Shown piece by piece: positions 23,748-35,888 of a stretch of 53,181 bases of DNA (positions are counted from its first letter, which is position 1; the number at the start of each line of letters is the position of its first letter). Below the pieces are notes generated by a model. The model had not been told where the DNA came from, searched no databases, and saw nothing but the letters and a program-made list of their open reading frames with translations. The translations under genes were made by a program, and so were the position numbers. Where the stretch lies: assembly GCA_015657535.1 (NCBI GenBank), contig JADHZB010001044.1, positions 1 through 53,181 on the forward strand, read 5' to 3'. This stretch comes from Nephromyces sp. MM_2019 (Eukaryota; Apicomplexa; Aconoidasida; Nephromycida).

Positions 23748-24596
23748 TCATGCGGCAGCATAAATTCTTGTAGAAATGGTTAGGACCGCATCTTTATGAG
23801 AAAGTATGGCCTCATATCGTGCTGTAGGCATTTTTTTATCAATTGATGGAATGGCCATCAGTCTATTCTCTCCCTTTAGAAATCCTTGTCTCTTTGAGAT
23901 AGCTCCCTTTACTATATTTGCAATGGTAGATATCAAATATCTTTACACGTGAAGGAGACCAGAGTAATTTTCATTTCGATACATATCTCAATGCATATGA
24001 ATGGCCTGTAAATGGGGTGTGAAAATCGTCTTGGTAATTCTAAAGCAGCAACAGGTAATAATTTCTCTTGTCACCATTTCATCTAGGCAACCTCGTTGTT
24101 ATGAAGGATTCTTCAGCTTCTGTTACTGCCTGCACATAGAAGCAATGGCTCAAAGCTGCCAGTAGCATATACGTGATTCTGGCCGTGGACACCGTAGAGG
24201 ACAAACCTACTAACTTACGCGAATTCGACGAAAATCCGCGTGTTTTTGGGGCCACATTTTTGTACCCGAGATATGTGTTCCTTTGGTTTGTGTTAATGCA
24301 AGATTTGCTCCACTCTAGAAACATATGAACTCGATGGAAACTTCGCCTCAAAGCGACGTGAGCACCATGCTGGCATCGCCACGTATTTTTCTTTGGTACA
24401 GGTTCTAGTTAAAGCTATCAATTCTTTAGCATTTCGTAAAGCTTAGATTCAGTAAAAGACTGAATTTTTGCTTGCCGCCACATCAAGATGAAGTTTATAG
24501 ATCATGTTGTTTATCAACCCTAATGCTAGTACAGTAGTTGAGGGTACAAAAGCCAATGTATAGACACATTGATCCTCATCATAAAAGTTCCCGCGC
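23748..24596 (-). CDS. Exon-like pieces of an unrecognised, possibly WD-repeat, protein
   Basis: Three minus-strand pieces. 24596-24449 follows acceptor AGATTGCAG and reads NFYDEDQCVYTLAFVPSTT, then VLALGLINNMIYKLHLD, to TGA; its strand pattern resembles a beta-propeller blade. About 24351-24079 contains GYKNVAPKTRGFSSNSRK and a hydrophobic ITYMLLAALSHCFYVQAV. 23922-23748 reads ENRLMAIPSIDKKMPTARYE and SHKDAVLTIS before a TGA. Composition supports coding, but each piece ends in a stop unless spliced earlier, and no consistent exon chain was found. The WD suggestion rests only on the strand pattern and is weak. Confidence 0.3.
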
Positions 24597-25434
24597 CTGC
24601 AATCTTGGCAAGTACGAGAAATTATATGGCTACGACCGGAGCATCAAGCAGGAACTACAAGTGTGTGCCCCTGGTTAAACAACAAAACGTATTTACTAAG
24701 ATACTTCACAGCATAGAAGTCTCCAATACTTTAATAAAAGTCGAATTTACCATATATTAGACAGCAAAGAATTAATTTTTCGGCGTAAAATCATAATCTG
24801 TGACAAGTATGCTAATCCACATGAACATATATATAGTCATTAATTTATAGCTCCGTTGCGGTGTACTATCATTAGGACTTGAGAGCTGGAGAAGATGCTG
24901 CTATTAGTTGTGTTCTAACTCTTGCCTTATACTGAAATAATCTTCTGTGACATCATCATTATATCAATCAGATACAACAAAATTTTGCACTTTTCTAAAT
25001 GCTTTAAAAATTTATGTCCCATAACCTAGACGGCCGATTCTTAAGCTAAGAAATATCTCTTTTTAAGCTACTGAGGAGGTCGGTTTTTTATTATTCCAAA
25101 GCCTCGTAAAGCTGATTTGATATTTTTTATTTGTTCAAATGCAGAAATTTTGCGTAGAGTTGTGTCAATGGCGGTACACGATAATCAAAACGTAGAAAAC
25201 TAAATCTAGACATGCTGTGGCATAAAGCTAAACGGCACAGCTCTTCACTCGGATCCTTGGAGCGATTAATAAATATCGGGTTTGGGACATCATCAAATTA
25301 AAGCTACGTAAGGAGATACAACGTAATTGGTATATGATTCATCTCTTTAAACTAATAGAAAATATTATCATGATTGTGTCTAGTTATAGCCAAGTGATTT
25401 ACTATGAAATAATAACGACGGTACGACCTCAAAG

Positions 25435-25947
25435 TTAGTACTTGGTACTGCTGTGTGCAAGAGGCTTCTTGAAAAGCCAGTATACAGCGAAATTAACAAG
25501 AATGCATTCCATGTCTCGATATTTATGAGTGCAAAGCACATATTTCAGGTCGATATCTGGCACTCCAAGTCTTAACTTTAGCTCAATTAACACATAATGA
25601 TTGAACTCTCGGTATTTCTGGTTAGACCACAAACACCAGTAACAAGAAATCCAAGTCTTAACCTCAGCTCAAATAACACATAGTGATCGAACTCTCAGTG
25701 TTTCTAGTTACGCCACGCATTGCCACATGCCGGTCTCCACGCAGTTCAAAAGTATTTCTGGTATCCTGGAAGCATAGCGGCCTGTCAACGTTGAGGGGTG
25801 CAGATACTAGTGTGTGCGACCGAAGCGCCCTTTGCTACCCTCCGGTGATCTCATGCGAAAATAATGCCGCCTGCCTTGTGTTGAAGACTCAAAAAACGTT
25901 GGCTGTTTCACTGTGACTGCTTTCTTAAGATACCGATGCCTTCTCCA
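25435..25947 (-). CDS. 3' exons of an unrecognised minus-strand gene
   Basis: Exon 25947-25839 (acceptor CTTTTTATAG; WRRHRYLKKAVTVKQPTFFE, then GRRHYFRMRSPE) joins in phase 1 to 25781-25712 (acceptor GTTGACAG; RYASRIPEILLNCVETGMWQ). A likely terminal exon, 25617-25435, follows acceptor GTCTAACCAG: KYREFNHYVLIELKLRLGVP, then KYRDMECILVNFAVYWLFKK, ending in TAA. The second and third pieces do not match in phase with the donor chosen (GC|GTAACT), so one boundary is wrong or an exon is missing. The first part is basic and may bind nucleic acid, but no family is recognised. A 60-bp part of the last exon is duplicated just upstream (separate entry). Confidence 0.4.
25565..25710 (-). repeat. Tandem near-duplicate of an exon segment, period 86 bp
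   Basis: 25565-25624 covers the acceptor side of the likely terminal exon on the minus strand. It is repeated with about ten differences at 25651-25710, starting CCAAGTCTTAAC in both. The upstream copy has a stop (TGA) where the exon reads CGA, so it is not an equivalent exon. Confidence 0.8.
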
Positions 25948-26296
25948 CTATAAAAAGCTTGTCCTTACTGAATTGATCAGATTTGGTATCCCTTTCGTAA
26001 ATATTACCACCTTTAAAGTACTGTTTACAATCAAATCAATTCTTTGCTTGAAAATGGTGTTTTGACTTTTTACCACCTATTTCTTGCGTCTTGCCTCATT
26101 GTGTTTCCCTCATTTTTACCTCTGCTGTACTTCACAGGTATCTTTAATATAGTTCTTTCACAGCTTTTGCAAACCTTGCGAGTATTTTGGGCATGACTCT
26201 TTTACATGTATAGCTCCCACACAATGGTGCTGCGCTGCGTTGATATCTTATAATTTAAATGCTGCGATGTCCTTCCAGGGCATGTGTTGCCATGCA

Positions 26297-26408
26297 GCAA
26301 CCTCTTCCTGTTTTCAAGTCAAATTGAAGCTGCTTTTTGCGGTTTCCTTTGAGCCAAATTGAAGCAACCTCTTCCATTTTTCGAGTAGAATTAAAGCTGC
26401 TCGTTGCT
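26297..26408 (+). repeat. Imperfect direct repeat, period about 66 bp
   Basis: GCAACCTCTTCC at 26297 and 26363 each begins a related stretch continuing with an AATTGAAGCTGC/AATTAAAGCTGC block. It lies upstream of the TFIIB-like exons. Confidence 0.6.
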
Positions 26409-26611
26409 TTTTTTTGACCCTTTTTTTGATGCTCCTCGGCTATTCAACTGCATCCATCCTGCTTTAGCGCGGTATGCATAATGTCATCTTGAAGACACTT
26501 GCGCGGTGAATATCCGCGACGATTTAGGCAACTTCCGCCCAACCAAGCCTGCCCACTTTTACAGTGTCAAAAGTTTGGTATTTTAGCGGCATGCGGTTTT
26601 GTTTTATCGAG

Positions 26612-29600
26612 GAGCTATAAAAGCGGCGATCAGCTCCTTCCCTAGTAACTTTTCTATTACTGAAATGGGTATGCGTGAAGTTGAAAATGATGAACAGGAT
26701 GAGTCTGTTAGATTCGACGCTTCTGCCAGCTTCTTGGAAGCGAAGCATGGTATTGGATTTCGGCAAATTGTTGGCGTATATTGGAGTGGTACGAAAAATG
26801 TGAGAATCATAGGATTTTTCTTTTATATAGGCTAACATGTGTCTGCGTATTACAAAGAGTTTTTGGTCACACCGGTTTTCTGGGCTTCGCCGAGGATGAA
26901 TGCAGAGGGGGGGAAATGAAAGGGGGAATTTTGTTTTCTCGCGCTCATGTTATGAGAAAGGAATGATTTTAGATTGGAGGTGCCAGTAGTAATTATCGTA
27001 CTTTTTTCGTGTCTGTATTTGACCAGTATTTAATGGTATCTGCCGCTTGTAGAGTTTCCGGTATTACCATACCTTTCAAGTATATACCATACCGAAATTA
27101 ACTGCTATATATTCGTATATATAAAGCATTTGATGGTGATTTTTGTAGAATTCTTCAGTAATGCATCACAACCATGAGCTATTACTTTCAAATATTACTG
27201 GATCTACAAGGCTTTTGGGTTTATTTACATTCCGAGATAGATATACACATATATCTTTCTCGTTTTCTTGAATTCACGTTGGTTTTTTCCTATTTAACAT
27301 CAAAAAGCATGGCTGTAGTGAGCTAGTCTTCTTTTTCAAGCGTCTTTTTTTCTGCTGCCTCGGCTTTGGCCTTTATTGGATGACATTTAGCGTTGAATCT
27401 ACTTTTTTTTGGTGCCCCTGTACGAGTAGTGCTAAGCACTTATTATTTTCACCAATTGCTTTAATAATGAGCTTTAATTGATTTTTTTTATAAAATCGAT
27501 TTGAAAGCCTTCAATTTAGACGCTAATTGAAAGTTGTGTTTGGCAGCAGATACCATCCCAAATCTTGATGCTTTTTAAAAGGTAAATATGCGCATCAAAA
27601 TTCCAGCGACAATTTTGCATGATCAATTGCGGTTTTTTTATCTTTTCAGAGATCTTTCGATATTCTTTTGAGGCGGTTGCACAACTCCTTTCAGGTAGGG
27701 AGTTTCGATAGAATTTCCTCCCTCATCTTTTCCTTGTTTAAAACGAGAAGCAGAAAGTTTAGGCACCTAAAAAAATTGGAGTGCCTTGTTGCCGCTTGCA
27801 GCTATATTGACGCCAAGCTTTCAGATGAGTCAATAACCCTACGTGATATCGCGGTTAGTAGATTTTTATGTTCATATTTCTCCGGAATGATGTGTGTGTT
27901 GATGGAATTAGAAGATTGTAATAAACACTGTGGCCTAAGAGCTTACCAAAAGTAGAATTTAAAAGAAGAATTTTGAAGTTTTTTTTTCAAAAATTACTGC
28001 TAAGATGTCGTAAATTTTGTTGTTTTGCAATGTAAAGCTTCTTTAAATAGTTGATTGGGCACTGCAAGGATAGAGGTATGTGTAAACTTGTGTTAATGTG
28101 CTTTTAATACCTTCTTTTAAGATCTTTTTCCCAGGTTCATGGAGCATTTTTTCAGACTGCTAATTTATGCTTATTACTCTTTTAGTGCGCCTTCAAGTTT
28201 TGATGAATTCTCATTTTGATGCATTATGAAGTTGTGATGTTTATGCTGTAACCAGTGGGCCCCCCTATACTTCCAGTGCCTTATGTTTGTGTGTGTTGAT
28301 ATGGTTTTACAGTTTATGCAATTGATCTGCAAGAAGAACAACCCATTTTCTCGCTGCTGCTTGAATGTGTCTTTTGCCTCATTAATTTTTAGTTTTAGCT
28401 ATTTTCTTAAAGCTTTATGTCGGTATGCTGGGAAAAATATATACTCACTTTTAATGATGGAAAAGATGATTTTTGGTGTTTTCTTTTTGCCTTGAGTTTC
28501 GACTATTTCACTTCCTCCATTAGTTAAATTCCCCCCCGCCTTATCGATTTCATTTGTGTCCTGCATTTTCTGTATTGCTTTATTGCTGGTTTCTGTACAT
28601 TATCGCAGCAAACAGCAGCTTGAAGATTTGAGCATTTTTTACTTTTATAAGCTTTACTTGACATTAAAATAGAGCGTTTAAGAAGAAATGCTTGCAGAAG
28701 ATTAGTGTACATGCACTATATCGCCATAGAAAAAATCGCCGAGAGATGATTAATATGAAAAGAAAAAGAGTATATTACAGGGGGAAAAAGTTTCTAGTGT
28801 GTAGCCTATGCTAATTCGGTATATAGGCGGATGAATAGCCAAAGAAAATTCCTTTTATTGTGTTGCTCACCGAAATTTTCTACTTTCCGCATCTAAAACG
28901 GCTTCTGCCTTGTTTTCGTTCAGGATAAACTGCAATTCGCTTTACGGCACTGTAAACATTTGGGAGCTTGGGTTAAGTATGTGTGTTATAAGCTAGGTAT
29001 AGCGAGATTGCCTCCCATTTCTCCGAGATGTTTTTTTGATAGGCTTATCCTACAGTTATTTGCGGTTCTAGCGTGCCCTTTTAATGAAACTTATAAACGG
29101 AAGAGCTCCTCAAGCTCAGCAGGTTGGGCTAAAGGAGCTCATAATGGGTTTCCGGAAGAAGACGGCAGGAGAAGTGCAGAGTACTACCTCTCTCTAATAC
29201 TAGATGCTAGTAGTGCTGATACATCATGTATTAGCGATGGCAATGACTTGCAGGAGGAATGTGACACCACAGCAGCCTGTAGCAAAGATCGCGGCGATCT
29301 TCGTTGCTGGGAAGAAGAAACTTTTGGAGTTGATAAGGCTGTAGGAAATGTTTGTTCTTCGTCTGAAGATGATTCCGAGATATATTCTTGGGATTCTCTT
29401 GCAGATTCAGCGCAAACTATAGCACATTTTGATGAAAATCCGAAGAATGATCAGCATAAGGAAGCAAAAAAGACGACATCTGGTGATGAGTGCATGGATT
29501 CTCCTCAATATGAGCATTTAACTTCTAATTTTTTCGACTCTGTAGTCTCTGATAATGGAGAATCCATAAAGGAAAGGTTCTATCATTTCTCAAGGCAGAA

Positions 29601-32600
29601 GATTAGTAGTAGTATATTTAAGGATGATGCAGGTGGAAATAGTATAAGCATTAATTTGACTGCTCAGCAATTGTCTAATATCGAAATGCGGTTGTCTAAA
29701 TTGAGGTACAAGGTGGCTGAAGAAGCCTTCAGATTATGGAAAGTAGGTAACCTAGTACTTCTGACCAAGGATGAAGATCCTATCAAGTTTCTTGAAGGAA
29801 AAGAAAAGGGAGACGAGGTTCTTGAAAGTGGCTGGGTATGTAGTTTCTTTGAAACTCTGGGGGTAGCAGTGTATGTGGGGTTTATAATGTCTCATTGATT
29901 AGCTAGACTCTAGACTTGAAGATGTGGTGTAGATACATATAGGGTTTTACCTATCATCTTACGTGGTTAAGGATAGTTAAAAACTGTAGTTTAGTGGGCA
30001 TGCAGTATGAGTTTTTTGATTTCCTGCTAGTTGCGTGCTTTTTAAAGATTAGTTACGCATCTTTTTACCTTTTACTTGTTCAGATGGAGCTTATGTGCTA
30101 GTCTGAGCGTAGTGTGCCAGATTATTTATAAAAGTTCGCTTTGAAGATAGCTTAGGGCTGTAGTGAAATGCCTTGTTTTACGCTCCACATTAAAAAGCTT
30201 GAAAATTTCACTCGCTGCTTCGTCTTTGCGGTTTTTCCATTTCTGTTACGATCACCTCTTGGTATACTTGTCTTCCATACTCCCCGTAAATGTCTTTTTT
30301 GTTCCTCTAATAACTGTGTGCTAATCTTGATTTTTTCTTCAGAGAAGCCATGGTTACTGTCGGGCTGCTACTCTCTCAGCTTGTCTCTCGATTGCCCTGG
30401 CTTGTAATGAGGTTAGTACGAGTGCAAGACATCAAACGAAAAGTGAAATTAAAACAACGGCAAAGTGCCTGCTTATAGTAAATATGATGACGGCAAGTGT
30501 GGATGCTCGCACACGAGCTCCTATTTTGCATATGCAGCTGCTAGGAGGGGCTAGAAATACATCTTTTGGTGTGTTCATTGTTTTAGATAAAGTGTTTGCT
30601 GCTTCGCTATAGCAAAATCTGTTCTTTTGTTATTTTCTCGTGTGTTTCTTCCTTTTCATAAAAGTTCTATTGGTTGCTTATCGGTGAGGCGTTTTATTTT
30701 TAAGAAACCCTGTTGCTTTGTTCCATGCTATAATTCGTTAATCTGCGATGAATCTGGGAGTAAAGCTTGTTATCTGAAAAGTTCTAAAGTGTAGGAAATA
30801 GATTATGAAGATTTTTCATTTAAAAAATATAAAGATGAATACTAATTTGTTTGATAAGAACAGTATATAGTGCTGTGAAGTTTAATAGGAGGAAAGATAG
30901 TAGTAAGCAAAAATATTACTGATTGGGTAAGCTCGCAAAATTTGAGTGTTATTTCCTATTGTTTCCTATTTTTTTTTCCTATTGTTGAAACTTGTTAAGG
31001 CTGATGGTGATTCTAAAGCAGTCTAGAGGAGAGAACACGCCTAGTTTTCAGTGGATTTTTGATTAAAGTACAAGATTAATAGCAATATCACCTTTAGTCG
31101 CTTTCTTATCAAAGAGTTTGCCTGTGATAAACTTTATCCGAGTTTATCATTTTTTGTAATATTTGTGGAACCATGTGTTATCGTTTCTACACGAAACGAT
31201 TTTTCTTGATATCGTCTCTGTGAAGGCCTTGTTACTGTGGTTTGATGTATTGTGTGTGTGTCTTTCTAGTTTATGAAGTTTAGCTACCCTCCTCAAGAAA
31301 TATCTCTTGCGATGCAGATATTTTTGCCTCAATGGGTTGTTTCAAGAATAGCGAATGCTAGCAACATCACTGTGTATAGGAGAAAGAAGAAAATCTTGTC
31401 GTCGATCTATCGGTGTTTCAGGTAATTCGCATATTCGAATCATTAGTGGGCAAGCTAGGGGAGTAGATAGCGTAGATAGACTTAGTTTCGCAAGCATGAA
31501 GAGTAGAGTTGAGATTTCTGTGTGTATATGAAATGAGAAACTGAACGGAGAGAAGATATTTAAAAATATGATGAATTGAAGTTTCGTAAAAGGCAGATAA
31601 TTTAGCTAATAAGGGATGGGGCAGGCTTGCTGGATATTGAAGTTAAGGTGTGTGAGCCAGGATAGAGATTCATAGTTTGGAGTTGAAAAGTCTCCTAGAA
31701 AGTATGCTTTTCCATATTGAGCTGCTTCTCATGCTTTAGGGCAATTGAAAATCTTACCCATTGCCCTTTCTCGCTGTACTTCATTTCGATACGATGATGT
31801 TAGATTGTTTGTGTTGCCGGAAATTCTTTCTCGTTTCTTTCTTTAATGAGTTTTGCATGTGTTTGCAATAATATGCAAGCTCAAGGACACCTCTAAACTT
31901 TGAAATACACTGTATGATCAAAGCTAAGTGTTTACACAGGTGCGTTCACACACACACAGAGGGGTGCAGTAACTTTTTCCTATCCTAATAAGTATATCTC
32001 TTTAGCTTCATTTTGATGTTGCAGCTGCTCTGTAAAGCATTTAGTGTGCTTGTTTGACTGCTGAACTATAGATAAGCTAGGCTAGTTAGTGAAGTTATTA
32101 GTTTTGTTTCCCCATCTCCGAGGGCGTGGGGGGTGTGGTGGGGGTACTCTTCCTTTTATAAGTTATATATCATTATGATTTTAGCAGGTCATAGCTCAAA
32201 GGAGTAAGCTAATGGTGGGAATTTTATTTAGTCTCCTTTCCACACTTATCTCCTTACATTGCCTTTTTAACGATTTCGAGTTTTTCTATTGTGCATGATT
32301 TCAGTGTGTTCATCGCGGGTAAATCCTCTGCAGCATAAAATGTAGTTTGCAAATTTTTGCTTTGGAAAATTTCAAGTGGGTTACTCTTGTGTAGATTTTT
32401 TATTCTCTGTAAAGTCCACTTTTTTTAGCACATGTTTGTGATAATTCGCCTTCTTTCATTTGAGACATGCTCAATTTCGGCGTTAAACTTGAATTTTTTT
32501 TGCAGCGAGGAAAACGCAGAGAATGCAAATCCAAGTAATTTCACTGATTATTTGTGCAAAGCCCTGTCTTCCGATAAGGCTGTAGAGCAAATTTCACGGT

Positions 32601-33823
32601 TACTTGCAAGGCATCTTGGTATGAATGTATCGTGCCATGCACCGAGTATCAAGCTAAATCAATTTATTCGGGGAAAGGAACTCAGAAAAAGGGCGGCGGT
32701 AATACCACGAGAAACTTTCAAGAGTATGTGTTTGGTTGAAGATTTAAAGGGAGCAGTACGCTCCTCCAAAAAAAGTGCGATTTATCCTATTTCATCGGAG
32801 GAAAATGACGCATATTTTGCTAATCAGAGGACCATTAGAGATTCACGTCGTTGTTCTGCGTTGCCAAAAAGTTATTCCACCTTTTTGGAGGCTCGCATTG
32901 CGAAAAAACTCAAAAATTGCATACATGTTGGCTTTTATTCTGGAAGCAGCACCATGAAATATCTTCCAGCTTTTGCTGGAGAATCTCATATTGATGAAAA
33001 TATTAACGAGGATCTTCTTATTCAACGGCATAATAATCCCAATGATTTTGTCGGCTGTGTTGAGAACCATCGAGGTATTGCTGACCTTCAAGAATCAGCA
33101 AGCATCCTAGGAAGTGCAGTACTTTTTGATGATAATATTCAAAAGAATGCGGGTTCAGAGAAATCCTTGCATGAATGTGGTGTAATGGCCTCTAGCTATT
33201 GTACTGCTATTCCGGATTTCAGTGATGGGGAAATTTCTGCTTCCATGCCGTCAAAAATGCATCAAAAATGCCTTTCTCATTCCGATTCTTTTGAGGGTTT
33301 CCCGAAAGATATATTTTCATTTACTCTAGAAAGTGCTGCTACAGAAAACCTGGCTGTAACTTTTGCAGAAAATCAATTTAATGAAAGCGCGTTTGTGAAC
33401 TTTGCACAAGTAGAGAGAACTGTGTTATCGCAGTCCTTGATGCAAGACATCGAGTCTTTGGTTCACTCTCCAGCAAATTCTACATCACAATCTTCTCCAT
33501 CTCAAGAGGATTCCAGCTTGAATTTTGCACTTAAAGCACCGGCCGAGAGTGACATAACAGCAGATAGTATATACGATTTGGCGAAGCAAACCAGTTTAAA
33601 GTTAGCCCGTTCAGATACTGAAAATCTCAACGTCAAAAGAATATATGGTATACAGTATGAAACGACAAGAAATCGCTGGGTCTGCAAATGGACCAATAGT
33701 GTCGGAAAAATGAAAAGAAAATGTTTTTCCGTGAACGTATATGGGAACGCTGTTGCCAATGCACTGGCGGTAGATTTCATGAAAACACTTTATGCTGATA
33801 TGCTTACCGCATCCGTAATGTGA
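26612..33823 (+). CDS. TFIIB/BRF-type transcription factor with acidic insert and C-terminal ApiAP2 domain (5' incomplete)
   Basis: Exons 26612 (or 26587)-26799, 27650-27853, 28924-29835, 30343-30411, 31270-31421 and 32506-33823 (stop TGA), all phase-compatible. The linker reads NFSITEMGMREVE and RFDAS, like TFIIB and BRF just after the zinc ribbon. First cyclin repeat: LLRRLHNSFQVGSFDRISSL and LECLVAACSYIDAKLSDESI, then TLRDIA. The next exon continues LGAWVKYVCYKLGI and PPISPRCFFDRLI, opening repeat 2. About 180 acidic, Ser-rich residues follow, then YKVAEEAFRLWKVGNLVLL, RSHGYCRAATLSACLSIA and VVSRIANASNITVYRRKKKI, which complete repeat 2. TFIIB recruits Pol II and BRF1 recruits Pol III to promoters; BRF1 is favoured because the protein continues past the cyclin folds, but this is not proven. 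The zinc-ribbon cysteines were not found upstream. The last exon (438 residues) ends in an AP2 domain and may instead belong to a separate gene starting at ATG 32432. Confidence 0.75.
33635..33793 (+). other. ApiAP2-type DNA-binding domain
   Basis: KRIYGIQYETTRNRWVCKWT, a short basic GKMKRKC turn, then FSVNVYGNAVANALA. This fits the ApiAP2 consensus of GV-Y-----W-A-W, a basic loop, then FSV--YG---A--LA. It lies within about 15 residues of the C-terminus, as a single copy. ApiAP2 proteins are the main sequence-specific transcription factors of apicomplexans and related alveolates. Confidence 0.88.
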
Positions 33824-35888
33824 TCGATACCCTTGATTCTTTCATGGGAGTGATTTTGTAGGCTGAAAACCGCTGCAAAATTTTTTTCAGTATATAAAAA
33901 AGGAATAAAAATTTTTTTTTTGAAAGCAAAATATCTTCTCTCAGAGAAATTTACTTTTGTTTCATATGTTCTATCCTCTGCTTTGCTGGATAGAAATGTT
34001 CAGGAAAAACTCTGTCCTAGGATGATAGCTGGCTGCCATATCCTATTATTGATTATGATCGTTGAACCTGTCGCACACATAGCAAATTGAGAAAATTTCC
34101 TTTGCATATGTTGCATTCTTGCTTCTGTAGTGCGGTCGCTTCCTATGAAGCAAGTTAAACAAACATCTAGTGGCGGCATGATTCAGTGGGGGCTTTCTGA
34201 CTAGTTTTGCAAGATTTTGTTACATGAGATATAATCTTTTCTAAGCGCGGAGACTCCGTGAATTTTTTGGCTTCTAAGTAGCTTCACTGGCTTCGGCATA
34301 ATTCTTCGCTATTGTATGCCTGTTTTATGTCGGGAATTCACTTAATTGGAAGATCCTTTCAAAATATGCTTCCGTATTTGTCAAAGCAGCATTTATTTAA
34401 TTTGGATTTCCAGGTCTTGAAACCGCAGCGTTCCACTGTTCCCTGCCGCTGTTGTCTCGCACTTTAAAAATTCAAGCTGAATCAAAAATGAGAATTTACG
34501 CTAAGCTATGCAACAAACTATTGCCTCAACGTAGCATGATTCAAAACTTTGTTAGATTTGGCTTTGATGATGAAATCTTTGCCATTTTCTATGCTTTTAT
34601 GTTACCACCCTATGCTTGCACTTGGAACTTTCTGATCTTTTTAAACACGAATCAGTCGAACGTTGCTCTTTGTTCAAAGAAGCACATCCTTTGGACTTTT
34701 AAAAAACGCGTACTTGCAACGCAGATGCCTTCGCCAGGGCTTGCATGCGTCACAGTATCATCGCTAGATACTTAGTATAGCTTTTGTAGTAGCAGATTAG
34801 GTGGTAAACTTCAGTGATGAGTAGCTATGGCTAATACTTATCGAATATAAACGATGCTGTTTACCACCTTGACAAGGCGTCTAGCCCCAAAACAGGATGG
34901 GAAACGACAAACACATGATAACACAGTTGAGGAGCACTAATAAATGGCGCTTTGAGATATCTATAAGTATTACCAATTAGAGGAGATACCATTCGTTCAG
35001 CCGGAGCGCTTATTGGCTTTATTCTTATTTCGCAAAGCGTATTATCCGCAGTTTGTGCAGAGGCTGCTCTGCCAGATTTACAGAATTAACTTGATTGCAT
35101 ACATATAGCAAAAATGAGTGCGCTATGTTCCTCGGATAGCAAAGCGTGGTGGTGCTATTATACGCGAAACTAGCAAAAATCCGGTAAAATATGATGAATT
35201 TTGTGCAGGGGACACTAAGTGGGTATGTCTTGATGCTAGCAAAGCGATAATATACCGAAGAATTGTCGGAATACCCAAATCTTGCTCCTTCGATATGGCT
35301 TACAAGCTTGTTAAATTCATCGCAGAAAGCATCATTTTGGAATATAAAATTACCAACGTTCCTATTACAGCCTATATTGTATAAATACACCATAGCCCAA
35401 TTCTATATTGTGAGCAAGTCCCTCTCAACCAGATTAGCGCATGTATGAGAAACCCAAGATTAAAGATCCTTCCTGGCTATCACTACACGGTCATTTTTAG
35501 TACTAACGTTAAAATAGCATGCAGTTCTTATGCCAGTTGTTTTCTCGCCTTTTTTTACAGCCGCAAATCAATGAAACTAGGCTGAGCACGAGCATGAGTT
35601 CACACGTTTCAGGTTGATGTTGCCCAATAGCGAGCTGATCGTATTCACATCAGGGCGTAGGATAGGAAAAAAGGCTTGACTTTTTATGAATGTGTTATGC
35701 CTAAATAACAAGTTTATTATTCCCTTTAGGCTTGACCAATATATATCTTAATTGGGCGAAGACAGCTTGCAATACCTTAAATTCTACATCAAGATACGCC
35801 AACCATCTTTTAGTCACGCACAGTAGCCTACAGAACTAAAACGGAAACGAATGGTATGTGATTGTGGCGTGCTACTAAATAAGAAAAC
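33824..35888. other. Convergent intergenic region
   Basis: Lies between the plus-strand AP2-ending exon and the minus-strand tomosyn-like gene. ORFs at 34452-34775 (+), 35118-35384 (+) and 35025-35393 (-) are open but show no family motif. The plus one at 35118 (PVKYDEFCAGDTKWVCLDAS) is the most protein-like. No gene is called. An inverted repeat is listed separately. Confidence 0.45.
34799..34869. repeat. 11-bp perfect inverted repeat with 49-nt loop
   Basis: AGGTGGTAAAC at 34799-34809 pairs perfectly with GTTTACCACCT at 34859-34869. The loop contains GTGATGA, which matches a snoRNA C box, but no D box (CTGA) is seen before the closing stem. Confidence 0.6.

Noticed and set aside
26755..26799. 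First of two AP2 domains, sugg. by GVYWSGTKN at an exon end
   Set aside because: The next phase-matched exon (27650) reads as a TFIIB cyclin repeat, not as the W---W and FSV half of an AP2 domain, and the preceding NFSITEMGM block fits the TFIIB/BRF linker.
28135..28330. Extra exons of the TFIIB-like gene (VHGAFFQTANLC; YAIDLQEEQPIF)
   Set aside because: Joining 27853 directly to 28924 keeps phase 0 and gives the expected helix order with no missing residues, while these pieces have weak or out-of-phase donors.
34799..34869. Box C/D snoRNA
   Set aside because: A C-box-like GTGATGA is present, but no CTGA D box lies next to the closing stem.
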